Shown here: positions 24,030 through 33,192 of the stretch, piece by piece
Layout of the letters: the number at the start of each line of letters is the position of its first letter
How positions within the stretch are numbered: the stretch's first letter is position 1
Assembly (NCBI RefSeq): GCF_014218355.1
Contig: NZ_AP023368.1
Location: forward strand, 1,864,001-1,928,000
Origin: Anaerocolumna chitinilytica
GTDB lineage: Bacteria > Bacillota > Clostridia > Lachnospirales > Lachnospiraceae
Reading direction: 5' to 3'
DNA length: 64,000 bases
Notes under the pieces: generated by a model
What the model was told of the DNA's origin: nothing
The model's input: the letters and a program-made list of their open reading frames with translations, nothing else
The model's database searches: none
Translations under genes and position numbers: made by a program

Positions 24030-25247
24030 TCAGCTCTTTGGAGCTTTTGCTTTTCTGAATTCCAGAGGGGTGCAGCCAATTAATTCTTTAAAACATCGAT
24101 TAAATGTCCGGATAGATGAAAACCCGCACATATATGCAATCTTTAATATTGGCGCATCTATAACCTGCAAAAAAGATTGTGCATACTGCAGTCTGATTTT
24201 GGTTATCAGATCTGGCAAGGAAGTATCAAAGTTTGAAAGAAGTTCCGTATGTATTGTCTCAGGAGAAAGGAATAGTGCCTGTGATATAGATAGTACATCC
24301 AAAGGCTCAGCGTAATGCTCAAAGAGATACAGTAATATTTTCCAGGAAGTATTAAGTGTTCTATACATTCCATCGTCCGGAATATGTGATTTTCGATATT
24401 CATCCGGCGTCATTTTTTTAATTTCCTTAAACTTGCGAAAAAAGGAAGAGGTGTTCTTGTAACCAACATATTTTCCGATATAACTGCTAGATAGCTCATC
24501 AAACTGAAACATACTGCAAGCATAACGAATTCGCGTTCTGTGTAAGTTCTCCGATAGATTTTCACCGGTTAAAAGATAAAAATAATTGTTGATTTTGTTA
24601 GGACTCATAGAAAACTCGGTTGCCAGACTCTTTGCTGAGATATCATTGCTAAAGTTCATATGCATATATTGCATAAGTTTCCAGGTTATACTATGCTCAT
24701 AACATTCATGAGCCGAAATACTTCCTGCAATATTGCGGCTGAACATTAAAATAATCTTAATAATTATGCTTAGCCCAATCATTGTATTTAAAAAAGTATC
24801 GGTATTCAGTTCTTCAATTATTTCTTCAAAATTCTGTTGTATTTTCTTTTTTTCTTTATCCGTAAATTTAGCTACTACATTTCCATATGCGAGAGAGTAG
24901 GATATATGTTTTTCGATAATACGGGATATGGATGAATACAAGAGTAATCCTAAGGATACTTTACCTTGATATACGGTTAAACTTTTACTGATAAGTTTAA
25001 TAGCATGTACATGATATGGCATTAACATAACCAAATCACCTGCAGAGATGTTATTTAACTCATTATTTACAAAAAGCTTTGCTTCACCGTTTACAACATA
25101 GAGTAGTTCAACATCATCATGAAAGTGTGTTCCTTGGTTTTCTTTAAAAATAACTTCATTCACTTTTATATCGTATTGTACAGGATCATTTTCTAAATAT
25201 TTCGCATGGGAATAACCCAGGTAATTGTATGAATTAATCTCGTTCAT
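24030..25247 (-). CDS. AraC-family regulator with two tandem DNA-binding domains
   Basis: ATG 25247 follows AAAGGAG; a TTG two codons upstream is not needed. The 405-residue protein has an N-terminal cupin sensor (about 25-105, with FHDDVELLYVVNGEAKL), a helical linker, one AraC helix-turn-helix pair at about 190-290 (ISAKSLATEFSMSPNKIN, ending MTPDEYRKSH), and a second complete AraC-like domain at about 305-402 (LSISQALFLSPETI, ending GCTPLEFRKAK). Two such domains in one chain are uncommon. It stands divergent from a chemoreceptor gene and near the sugar importer cluster, so a sugar-use role is likely. Confidence 0.88.
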   Translation of the reverse strand: MNEINSYNYLGYSHAKYLENDPVQYDIKVNEVIFKENQGTHFHDDVELLYVVNGEAKLFVNNELNNISAGDLVMLMPYHVHAIKLISKSLTVYQGKVSLGLLLYSSISRIIEKHISYSLAYGNVVAKFTDKEKKKIQQNFEEIIEELNTDTFLNTMIGLSIIIKIILMFSRNIAGSISAHECYEHSITWKLMQYMHMNFSNDISAKSLATEFSMSPNKINNYFYLLTGENLSENLHRTRIRYACSMFQFDELSSSYIGKYVGYKNTSSFFRKFKEIKKMTPDEYRKSHIPDDGMYRTLNTSWKILLYLFEHYAEPLDVLSISQALFLSPETIHTELLSNFDTSLPDLITKIRLQYAQSFLQVIDAPILKIAYMCGFSSIRTFNRCFKELIGCTPLEFRKAKAPKS

Positions 25248-25434
25248 AACCAAGCTCCTTTGTGTGGAATTTGATACAAAAAACCTTAAATATGGCTATA
25301 ATATTCATAGTAACATATGCCGATTTGGCGAGCAATGTGAATTATAAATGTTAAAATAGAAACAAAGTCATATTAAGTCAGATTTACATTTAATAAGTAT
25401 AAATCTGTCAGAATATGTAATAAAGGAGCGTGGT

Positions 25435-25467
25435 ATGTTGCTTTTTCATGCTATTTTATTTATTTAG
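25435..25467 (+). CDS. Possible 10-codon leader peptide upstream of the chemoreceptor
   Basis: AAAGGAG at 25422-25428 is ideally placed before an ATG at 25435 that opens ten codons (MLLFHAILFI) and a TAG. A T-run follows about 20 bases later, before the real chemoreceptor start at 25532. Translation of a short leader could influence readthrough, but chance cannot be excluded. Confidence 0.25.
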   Translation: MLLFHAILFI

Positions 25468-25531
25468 TAAGCAGAGGCTTTTTTTAGGTCTCTTATTTTT
25501 TTATTAAAAACTAGAGAGTGAGGAAAAAGAA

Positions 25532-27235
25532 ATGAAAAGAAGAAGCAGTATTATGGTCAAGATAGTTGGAGGATTTCTGGGTATTACAGTAACGGCTGCA
25601 GTAGTATTAATACTCATACTGTCAAAAATCCACTCCATTACGCTTACAGCAAGTAGTATTAATAATACTTATCTGCCCTTGTATGAGAATACAAATCAGG
25701 TGATAGAAAACTCCTTGGCGGAAGTGGCAGCATTGAGAGGATATGTGATAACAGAAGATGAATCTTTTATTACCCACTTTCAGGAGCTGACAGTGAAGTC
25801 GGATGCTCTTTTTGATAAAATACTTCATAATTCTGTTTTGGAGTCGGAAAAGAAGTTAGGAGAAGAATCCCAAAAATTAGAAAATGATTATGTCAAAATA
25901 GCAACTAGCAGCCTCATTCCGGCAGTAAAGGAAGGAAAAGACGGTGAAGTACTTGATATTATGAAAAATCAGATGGTTCCCGCTGCGAAAGCTTTAAGTG
26001 ATAAATTGGATGAATATCAAGCTTATCGGGAAAATCAAATGTCTGAATTGCTAAACTCCTCTTCCTTGGCAGCAGCGATGATGGAGAAGATAGTAATAGC
26101 ATCAATTATAGTATTTCTTATTGTAGCAATAATTCTTAGTTTTCTGATTTCAGGAATGATTATTAAACCTATTAGAAGAATGCAGAAAGAATTGTTGGAA
26201 GCTGAGAAAAACAATGATTTAACCTGTCAAATCATTGTGAAAAGCAATGATGAAATCGGTGCCATGGCAGATGCTCTGAATCTTTTTATAGAAAAGATTA
26301 GAAATTCTTTTCATAGGGTATCAGACAGTGCATTCTTAGTAAATGATTCGGTTTATTCAGTAAATACTAGTATAAATCGTTTAAATGAATATATGGAAGA
26401 TATATCTGCAATAACGGAAGAATTGTCATCTGGAATGGAAGAAACATCAGCCTCTACAGAAGAAGTGACTGCTACCGTTGAAGAGATTAATTCAGCAGTA
26501 CAAAATGTTTCGCAAAAGGCACAGTATGGTGCAGTCACGGTAGAAGACATTAATAACCGGGCATTAACCCTTAAGAGTGATTTTGAAAAGGCACAGCAGG
26601 AAGCTTATAACATTCGCACTCGAGTACAGGTTAAATTGGAAAAATCATTGGAAGAAGCAAAGTCAGTTATACAAATTAACGAGCTGGCGAATGGGATTCT
26701 TGGCATAGCAAGTCAAACAAACCTGCTTGCTCTTAATGCATCGATTGAGGCAGCACGGGCAGGCGATGCAGGCAAAGGATTCGCTGTAGTTGCAGGAGAA
26801 ATAGGTAAATTAGCGGATGAATCTACCAGAATTGTAAGTCAGATGCAGCAGATTAATCAGCAGGTATTAAGCGCAGTTGGCAATTTATCCGAACATGCAA
26901 AGGAGTTGATGCAGTTTGTCTCGGTAAATGTAGTCGAGGATTATCAAAAAATACTTTCAGCAACGAATGAATATACCAATGATGCAAATAAAGTGGATGA
27001 TATTGTTACAGACTTAAGTTCAACATCACAGGAGCTATTGGCATCGATACAAAATATTACTACAGCAATAACCGAAGTTGCAACGGCTACAACGGAAGGG
27101 GCCCAGGGAACTGCCAATATTGCCGGAAGGGCCGGTGAATCAGCCTTAGAATCGAGTAAAACAGTTGTTGAAACAGGAAAAGTTAAAGATGCTGTGGAAG
27201 AGTTAATTGGAGCTGTAAAGCTTTTTAGAATATAA
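25532..27235 (+). CDS. Methyl-accepting chemotaxis protein
   Basis: The 567-residue receptor has a helix at about 8-32, a helical extracytoplasmic sensor of about 155 residues of the four-helix-bundle type, a second helix (about 188-212), HAMP (about 213-265), and a cytoplasmic signalling domain whose hairpin tip reads [21 protein letters not shown]. It would signal to CheA/CheW for flagellar control. Its place between an AraC regulator and a YesM/YesN-controlled sugar importer suggests an attractant sugar or a binding-protein complex as ligand; this is inference. No che genes are in the window. Confidence 0.93.
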   Translation: MKRRSSIMVKIVGGFLGITVTAAVVLILILSKIHSITLTASSINNTYLPLYENTNQVIENSLAEVAALRGYVITEDESFITHFQELTVKSDALFDKILHNSVLESEKKLGEESQKLENDYVKIATSSLIPAVKEGKDGEVLDIMKNQMVPAAKALSDKLDEYQAYRENQMSELLNSSSLAAAMMEKIVIASIIVFLIVAIILSFLISGMIIKPIRRMQKELLEAEKNNDLTCQIIVKSNDEIGAMADALNLFIEKIRNSFHRVSDSAFLVNDSVYSVNTSINRLNEYMEDISAITEELSSGMEETSASTEEVTATVEEINSAVQNVSQKAQYGAVTVEDINNRALTLKSDFEKAQQEAYNIRTRVQVKLEKSLEEAKSVIQINELANGILGIASQTNLLALNASIEAARAGDAGKGFAVVAGEIGKLADESTRIVSQMQQINQQVLSAVGNLSEHAKELMQFVSVNVVEDYQKILSATNEYTNDANKVDDIVTDLSSTSQELLASIQNITTAITEVATATTEGAQGTANIAGRAGESALESSKTVVETGKVKDAVEELIGAVKLFRI

Positions 27236-27269
27236 AGAAAGTAAAAGAAAAATCAGATGATTAAATGGT

Positions 27270-27316
27270 AAGAGCCTTAAAATGTCAATGATCATACAAT
27301 TTTAAGGCTCTTTCTA
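27270..27316 (+). terminator. Terminator of the chemoreceptor gene
   Basis: A perfect 14-bp stem (27270-27283 with 27299-27312) with a 15-nt loop runs into a short T-rich tail. Confidence 0.8.
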
Positions 27317-27376
27317 TATAATTAGGGATCAAATACAAGCAATGGATGACTTGCGGCAGGTCACTTACCGGGGAAG

Positions 27377-29167
27377 TTAAATCGGTATTAAAGGAAGAAT
27401 TAATTGAATATGAGTTCCTTCCTTAGTGGAACTTATAATATTTATGGAATAATTATCTCCATAAAATAAACGGATACGTCTTTTTATATTGTTTAGACCA
27501 ATACTTGTTCGGTCAGAGGCTGATTTTTCAAGCGTTATTTCAGAATTAAAAGCATTTATAACCTCTTCGGGCATTCCTTTGCCATTATCCATGATGTCAA
27601 TGATTAATCTTGTGCAGTTGTCTGTACTAAGTCTTACGATAACATCACCATTTTTTGAAATATCGTCGAGCCCATGTAAAACAGCATTTTCAACAAGTGG
27701 TTGTAATAGAAGGGGCAAAATCTGATATTCGCTGGGGGAAAAATGTTCTGGTATTTCAATGGTATAATCAATACGTTCTTCAAATCGAAGTTTTTGAATC
27801 TGTAAATAAACATCAATGTAATCTAATTCTTTATCCAGAGTAGTAGAAAAGGTTTCTGCATTTTCCAGCACATAACGGAGGGATTTACCCAACAGCAGGA
27901 TGGCACTGGATACATTCTGGTTATTTTCTTCAATGGCCAGCATTCGGATTGTTTCCAATGTATTATATATAAAGTGAGGATTTATCTGACTTGTTAAAAT
28001 TTTAAACTCCATTTGCTGCTGCTGATTTAACATTTCTTTTTCAAGCAACTGTGCTTCGTACATTTTAGCTTCTTTATCTTTTAAATCCAGCACCATATGC
28101 TGTAAATCAGTAAAAGTCTCTGATAATTCATCATCTCCTCGAAGGGAATCTATCATATTAAAGTCTCCCTTGCTGGCATTTTTCATAGCCAGTCTTAAGG
28201 TTAAAATACGGGAACTGAAAAAATTAGTATAAAAAACAATGCCCATTAAAGGAATAATAACAGAGAGGAGGGTTATAGCTGCACACAAAATAACAATATT
28301 AACAAATTTATTATTGGCAGCAAAATCAATGGTCGTAACATAAAGTATATCCTTTGACTGGTAGACGGGCAGGGAGGATATATAGCCAAAGACAGTCTTA
28401 TCTTTATAATGTATCAAGCCATTATAGAGGAAATAGCGCGAATTATAGTTAATCGGAACGGACTGGTCCTTTTCTTGCATGGAACGTGTAGTACTGAAAA
28501 ATATTGGCTCCTTGTTAAGGGATATAGCTGTGTATAAAGAATTATTCTGGATTTTGTTTTTTAAAAAATTATTGCTGACAGTAATCACTAAAATGGCAGA
28601 ATAATCAGTCTTTACCAAAGGGATAGAGCGAACCAATAATAATTCTGAGGAAGGATTACCAATAGTCCTGTTAAAAAAATTATAACCCCAGGAACTGCCG
28701 GAAGGAACGGATACCTTGGAGAATAATTTATCTATTATTTCCGGAGTCGCAGTCTTAATATATTTACCCTCAACAAGAGTAGGATTTGTGGTATAAACAG
28801 TTATTGAAGTCATGGAAGTAGTTGTATCCATATAATCCTGAAAGCGGTCATAATCAGCTATTGCAGCTGAAGCATCTTTGGGGTTGGCATAATGTGTTGT
28901 TAGGATCTTATGAAGTGTTTTATCATCTATCAGATCAGAGGACACATTAAAGAGATTTATAACACAATCAACGATGATAGACTTTACACGAATATTATCA
29001 GACTCCAGCTGAGAGCTGGTTTGTTGGTACAAAGCTTTTACAAAGTAGGAAGTTAAGGCAATACCGATAAATGAAACGGGTATAATAATTAATGGAATTA
29101 ATATAAAATACATTTGTTTTCTGACTTTAATCTGTAGTACAGTATTTGGTTTTTTAGGTAGAATCAT
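27377..29167 (-). CDS. YesM-type sensor histidine kinase
   Basis: The 596-residue kinase has helices at about 15-42 and 290-315 flanking a Cache-like extracytoplasmic sensor, then HAMP, the His_kinase domain with phospho-His in QINPHFIYNTLETIR, and an ATPase domain with NAVLHGLDD, DNGKGMPEE and GLNNIKRRI. This is the LytS/YesM class, which partners AraC-type regulators and controls carbohydrate ABC importers. It follows the regulator gene by 26 bases. AGGAG precedes ATG 29167. It likely senses the oligosaccharide imported by the products of 31224-34965. Confidence 0.93.
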   Translation of the reverse strand: MILPKKPNTVLQIKVRKQMYFILIPLIIIPVSFIGIALTSYFVKALYQQTSSQLESDNIRVKSIIVDCVINLFNVSSDLIDDKTLHKILTTHYANPKDASAAIADYDRFQDYMDTTTSMTSITVYTTNPTLVEGKYIKTATPEIIDKLFSKVSVPSGSSWGYNFFNRTIGNPSSELLLVRSIPLVKTDYSAILVITVSNNFLKNKIQNNSLYTAISLNKEPIFFSTTRSMQEKDQSVPINYNSRYFLYNGLIHYKDKTVFGYISSLPVYQSKDILYVTTIDFAANNKFVNIVILCAAITLLSVIIPLMGIVFYTNFFSSRILTLRLAMKNASKGDFNMIDSLRGDDELSETFTDLQHMVLDLKDKEAKMYEAQLLEKEMLNQQQQMEFKILTSQINPHFIYNTLETIRMLAIEENNQNVSSAILLLGKSLRYVLENAETFSTTLDKELDYIDVYLQIQKLRFEERIDYTIEIPEHFSPSEYQILPLLLQPLVENAVLHGLDDISKNGDVIVRLSTDNCTRLIIDIMDNGKGMPEEVINAFNSEITLEKSASDRTSIGLNNIKRRIRLFYGDNYSINIISSTKEGTHIQLILPLIPI

Positions 29168-29193
29168 ATATACTCCTGTTACAAGATGTTAAC

Positions 29194-30741
29194 CTATAGG
29201 TCTTTTTTTCGGTATTCCGCCGGGGTTAATCCGGTATTCTTTTTGAATTTCATATAAAAATAGTCTGTATTCTGATAACCAACTTTTTCTGCAATTTCAT
29301 AGATTTTCAGAGATTTTTGTTTCAATAATTCTTTGGAACTCTCTATTCTTATTTTGTCGACATAGGAGTTGAAACTTTCTCCAATCTTCAAATTAAAAAT
29401 TTTACCCAGGTAGGAACTGTTATACCCAAAAAGAGAAGCTATATTTTCCAATCTTATATTTTCCATATAATTGTGCTGGATATAATAAAGGATATCATCA
29501 ATAACACTGTCTCTGGAAAAATTACCAATACAGTTCATAACAACTTCAAACTGCTCTGTAAAAAATAAAAATATTTCATACAGATAATTTTTGGTCTGAA
29601 TAAAATCTATAATCTGTGCATTTGTAGGTATGGTCAATTTTTTTGCCGAATAAAGGTTATTTAGTTTATCTTTTATTTCTATAAATAAATCTGTTAAAAA
29701 TAACTTTATATCATGAATACTGTCTTGTGAATTGTACAATTTTATCTCCAGATTATGAAGCGTATCAGCGACGGCTTTACGATTAAAGGACTGGATATAA
29801 GCAACCAGTCTGGCACAATAATCTAATAACAGCTCATGGGTCATATAATACGCATTGCTATTGTTTTCAGGGAGCTGCTCATAACCGATAGTATGCTGAT
29901 CTATTTCACAAAAAAAACGACGTTGTAACAGAGAAAAGGAGTCTTTATAGGAAATATGGATATCCTTAGGGGACGTTACTGTTCGTCCATAAGTTATAAA
30001 TAAAGAATCCAAGGGAGAACCTTTTTGTGGCTTCAATTCTCTTTCAAAATGTTTTAAAAATTCCTTGAATTTCAGAATTGCAAATTCACCTTTCAGTATA
30101 ATTACTTCATTATTACCGGCATTAACACTATGAAAGGAACTGTTATCCTGATTCGTTACTTTCAATAATTCGGAAAAATGATAAGTGATATCTGCAATAT
30201 TACGGCTGTATTTTTCATAAATCAATACCTGGTAAATATTTGCGTTCAGGTGCAAGTCATCAAAATTGATGTTTGATAAATCAGCAGTGCCCTGGAGCAA
30301 ATCCAGTAATATTGTATTTTCAGCTTTTTCCTTATAATGATTGATTGTTAAGCGATGAGCAGATTCCTCCTTGATTTGATCAGAGAGTGAGGATAAAGCT
30401 GCTTTCAGTTCATTTACATCAATAGGTTTTGTTAAATAATACTTTACATCATACCGGATTGCTTCCTGAGCATACTTAAAATCAGAATACCCACTTAAGA
30501 TTATAACTTTTCCTTTGTATTTATTTGAACGTGCATTGTTTAAAACTTCTAATCCGTCCATTCCGGGCATTTTTATATCTAATAATACAATATCTGGTTT
30601 CGTTTTATTTATTTCAGCAAGGGTTTCAACTCCATTGGATGCTTCCCCAATTATATTAAACCCCAGCATCTCCCAATCTATAATCTTTTTTAAGCCTCTT
30701 CTTATAATAGCTTCGTCATCAGCGATTAAAACTGTATACAT
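29194..30741 (-). CDS. YesN-type response regulator (receiver plus AraC domain)
   Basis: The 515-residue protein has a receiver domain (1-120) with ADDEAIIRRG, phosphoacceptor Asp in VLLDIKMPGMDG and Lys in YLTKPIDV, a long middle region, and a C-terminal AraC helix-turn-helix pair (about 415-513; IRLENIASLFGYNSSYLGKIF and ending GLTPAEYRKKD). It partners the YesM kinase 26 bases downstream. The 480-base region separating it from the divergent permease gene should hold its target sites. The ribosome site before ATG 30741 is weak. Confidence 0.93.
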   Translation of the reverse strand: MYTVLIADDEAIIRRGLKKIIDWEMLGFNIIGEASNGVETLAEINKTKPDIVLLDIKMPGMDGLEVLNNARSNKYKGKVIILSGYSDFKYAQEAIRYDVKYYLTKPIDVNELKAALSSLSDQIKEESAHRLTINHYKEKAENTILLDLLQGTADLSNINFDDLHLNANIYQVLIYEKYSRNIADITYHFSELLKVTNQDNSSFHSVNAGNNEVIILKGEFAILKFKEFLKHFERELKPQKGSPLDSLFITYGRTVTSPKDIHISYKDSFSLLQRRFFCEIDQHTIGYEQLPENNSNAYYMTHELLLDYCARLVAYIQSFNRKAVADTLHNLEIKLYNSQDSIHDIKLFLTDLFIEIKDKLNNLYSAKKLTIPTNAQIIDFIQTKNYLYEIFLFFTEQFEVVMNCIGNFSRDSVIDDILYYIQHNYMENIRLENIASLFGYNSSYLGKIFNLKIGESFNSYVDKIRIESSKELLKQKSLKIYEIAEKVGYQNTDYFYMKFKKNTGLTPAEYRKKDL

Positions 30742-31157
30742 AACTTATCACATCTGCCTTTCTTATAGTAGAAGTATCGTATTCTATTATCGTTAAATTT
30801 CTGCCATCGAACTGTTAATACGTTTGTGATTGATCAGCTTACACAAAAACAGTAGAGATATGATCAAAAGCAACGCCAGTCTTAGGACAAGTATATGTTA
30901 TGTATAACATTTTTGTAAAACAATAAGTTTTACTATAGATAATATGTATACAATATGGCCTGTTATAGTGTAATTATTGTTAGTATTTAATAATAGCAGT
31001 AATCCTTCATTATTTCCACCTTAAAATTCCTACCTAAATCCTTTGAATTTTAGTGAATTTAGAAATTTAGTATGAATTTTTAAAGAAAAAAGCTAGGATG
31101 TTTGGGGTAGAACGAAATCTAGCAGGATGATAAAATCAACGTAAATCAAAAACATAG
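30742..31157. other. Divergent control region of the YesN and importer operons
   Basis: No gene is visible here. It is AT-rich, with a perfect 16-base palindrome at 30895-30910 (ATGTTAT-GT-ATAACAT) that could bind a dimeric regulator. Promoter positions for either direction could not be fixed with confidence. Its length fits a region holding paired YesN sites. Confidence 0.4.
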
Positions 31158-31200
31158 ACATCAATCCTATCAGACGGGTTATAGTGGCTGATAGTGATGT
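31158..31200 (+). promoter_or_regulatory. Leader hairpin before the importer operon
   Basis: Bases 31158-31163 and 31167-31173 pair with 31195-31200 and 31188-31194, giving 13 base pairs broken by a 3-base bulge. The ribosome site of the first permease gene begins a few bases further on, so the hairpin may affect initiation or mRNA stability. Confidence 0.35.
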
Positions 31201-31223
31201 TTATGAGAGGAGGAAAGAAATAG

Positions 31224-32159
31224 ATGTCAGTATCAGCATCAAAAAACGTCAAAAATGGCCGTTCAAAGCGTGGGAAGCAATTATTTTTATTAACTCTTCC
31301 TTTTCTCGTATTAGTATTTGCATTTTCCTACTTTCCATTACATGGTTGGATATATGCTTTTTATGATTATAAGGCACCTTTAAAGTTATTTCAAACTGAT
31401 TTTGTAGGTCTGAAATGGTTTAAGTTATTATTTGCAAATAAAATGCAGCTTCAACAATTGGGGCAGGTAATGCAAAATACTTTTGCCATGAGCACAATTG
31501 GGATAGCAACCTCCTTTTTACCGGTTTTGTTTGCCGTATTTCTCAATGAAATCAAGTGTACTCCCTTTAAGAAAATTGTACAGACTTTAACAACCATACC
31601 CAATTTTATCAGCTGGGTTCTTGTTTATTCAATAGCTTTTAATTTGTTATCCAATACGGGCCTCGTAAATACACTTTTACAGGAATGGGGAATCACAGAT
31701 AGTGTTATTGATTTTCTGAGCAGTGATAAACATACTTATTTAGCTATGTGGCTATGGGGTACCTGGAAAGGGCTTGGATGGGGAGCAATTATGTACCTGG
31801 CAGCTATTGCAGGTATTGATCAGGAATTATATGAGGCAGCAAAGGTTGATGGTGCAAACCGCTTTAAACTAATGAAATATATAACCATTCCTGAGTTGAT
31901 GCCTACTTATTTTGTTTTACTTATGCTTAGTGTGGCTAATTTTATCAATAACGGTATGGATCAATATTATGTTTTTCAGAATGCCTTTAATAAAGAACAT
32001 ATACAGGTTTTGGATTTGTATGTCTATAACATCGGTATGTCCGGAAGCAGTTTGTCATTGGCTACCGCCATTAGCATGATGAAAAGTATCGTCAGCGTCA
32101 CATTGCTGGTTTTTATAAATTATGTATCGAAAAAAACCAGAGGACAGTCAATTATCTAA
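31224..32159 (+). CDS. Carbohydrate ABC transporter permease, LplB type
   Basis: The 311-residue membrane protein has six helices and the EAA loop EAAKVDGANRFKLMKYITIPEL that contacts the ATPase. The opening GKQLFLLTLPFLVLVFAFSYFP is typical of LplB permeases in the CUT1-like group. AGGAGG lies before ATG 31224. With the next gene it forms the inner-membrane channel for an oligosaccharide delivered by the lipoprotein 33193-34965. No ATPase gene is nearby, so a shared MsmK-type ATPase encoded elsewhere is expected. Confidence 0.92.
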   Translation: MSVSASKNVKNGRSKRGKQLFLLTLPFLVLVFAFSYFPLHGWIYAFYDYKAPLKLFQTDFVGLKWFKLLFANKMQLQQLGQVMQNTFAMSTIGIATSFLPVLFAVFLNEIKCTPFKKIVQTLTTIPNFISWVLVYSIAFNLLSNTGLVNTLLQEWGITDSVIDFLSSDKHTYLAMWLWGTWKGLGWGAIMYLAAIAGIDQELYEAAKVDGANRFKLMKYITIPELMPTYFVLLMLSVANFINNGMDQYYVFQNAFNKEHIQVLDLYVYNIGMSGSSLSLATAISMMKSIVSVTLLVFINYVSKKTRGQSII

Positions 32160-32228
32160 AAGTTATTGGTGTTAGATAAGAGACATCCTGATTTTAGGTG
32201 TGCACTGAAGCACAGATGGGAGCTTATA

Positions 32229-33146
32229 ATGAGAATTCGAAAAAAAATAAAGAATAATACAGGGCAGGATATTGCATTTAGCATTTTTAATTATACTTTT
32301 TTTGCTTTGTTTACCCTGGTATGTTTCTATCCGTTTTATTATCTTATAATTAATACAATAAGTGCAAATGATTTAAGTGCAAATGGCTTTATTCGTTTTC
32401 TGCCAAAGAATATACATTTTGAAAATTATATTCAGGTCCTAAAGCTGGAAGGCCTCTCAAGAGCAGCATTAATCTCCGTAGGCAGGACATTAATTGGAAC
32501 TACCTGTACCGTAATGAGCTCTGCTTTTCTTGGCTATTTATTCTCTCAGGAAGATATGTGGAAAAGAAAATTATGGTACCGTCTTCTGGTAGTAACCATG
32601 TATTTTAATGCCGGGCTGATACCTATGTATCTTACGATGAAAAATCTTCATTTAACAAATAGCTTCTGGGTATATATCATTCCGGCAATTGTACAGCCTT
32701 TTAATATCATTCTGGTTAAGACTTACATAGAATCAACACCTGCATCTTTGCAGGAGGCAGCGGAAATTGACGGAGCCGGAATATTAACCGTATTTTTCCG
32801 GATTATATTCCCTATCTCAAAACCAATCCTTGCAACAATTACCATTTTTTCTGCAGTAGGACAATGGAATTCTTTTGGGGATACTTTGATTTATATAACA
32901 AACCAGAAGCTCTATTCCTTGCAGTATTTGCTATATGTATATATTAACCAGGCTAATTCTTTAGCGCAGCTGGTTAAGACGAGCACCAGCGGAGGTGTTA
33001 ATGTACAGTCCTTAATAACACAACAGACGCCGACCTCTATTAGAATGACGGTTTCAATCATAGTAGTTCTGCCAATATTATTTATTTACCCAATATTCCA
33101 ACGGTATTTTATTAAGGGAATTATGATGGGTTCTGTAAAAGGATAA
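32229..33146 (+). CDS. Carbohydrate ABC transporter permease, YtcP type
   Basis: ATG 32229 follows GGGAG at good spacing; the open frame reaches back to 32166 but lacks a better start. The 305-residue protein has six helices and the EAA loop EAAEIDGAGILTVFFRIIFPISKP. It is the second half of the permease pair with 31224-32159. A Gly-Gly rich segment near residue 260 (TSTSGGVNVQSL) is the loop common in this family. Confidence 0.92.
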   Translation: MRIRKKIKNNTGQDIAFSIFNYTFFALFTLVCFYPFYYLIINTISANDLSANGFIRFLPKNIHFENYIQVLKLEGLSRAALISVGRTLIGTTCTVMSSAFLGYLFSQEDMWKRKLWYRLLVVTMYFNAGLIPMYLTMKNLHLTNSFWVYIIPAIVQPFNIILVKTYIESTPASLQEAAEIDGAGILTVFFRIIFPISKPILATITIFSAVGQWNSFGDTLIYITNQKLYSLQYLLYVYINQANSLAQLVKTSTSGGVNVQSLITQQTPTSIRMTVSIIVVLPILFIYPIFQRYFIKGIMMGSVKG

Positions 33147-33192
33147 TAAAATTTATTTTATTATAAAACTTATAATGTATAGGAGGAAAAAA

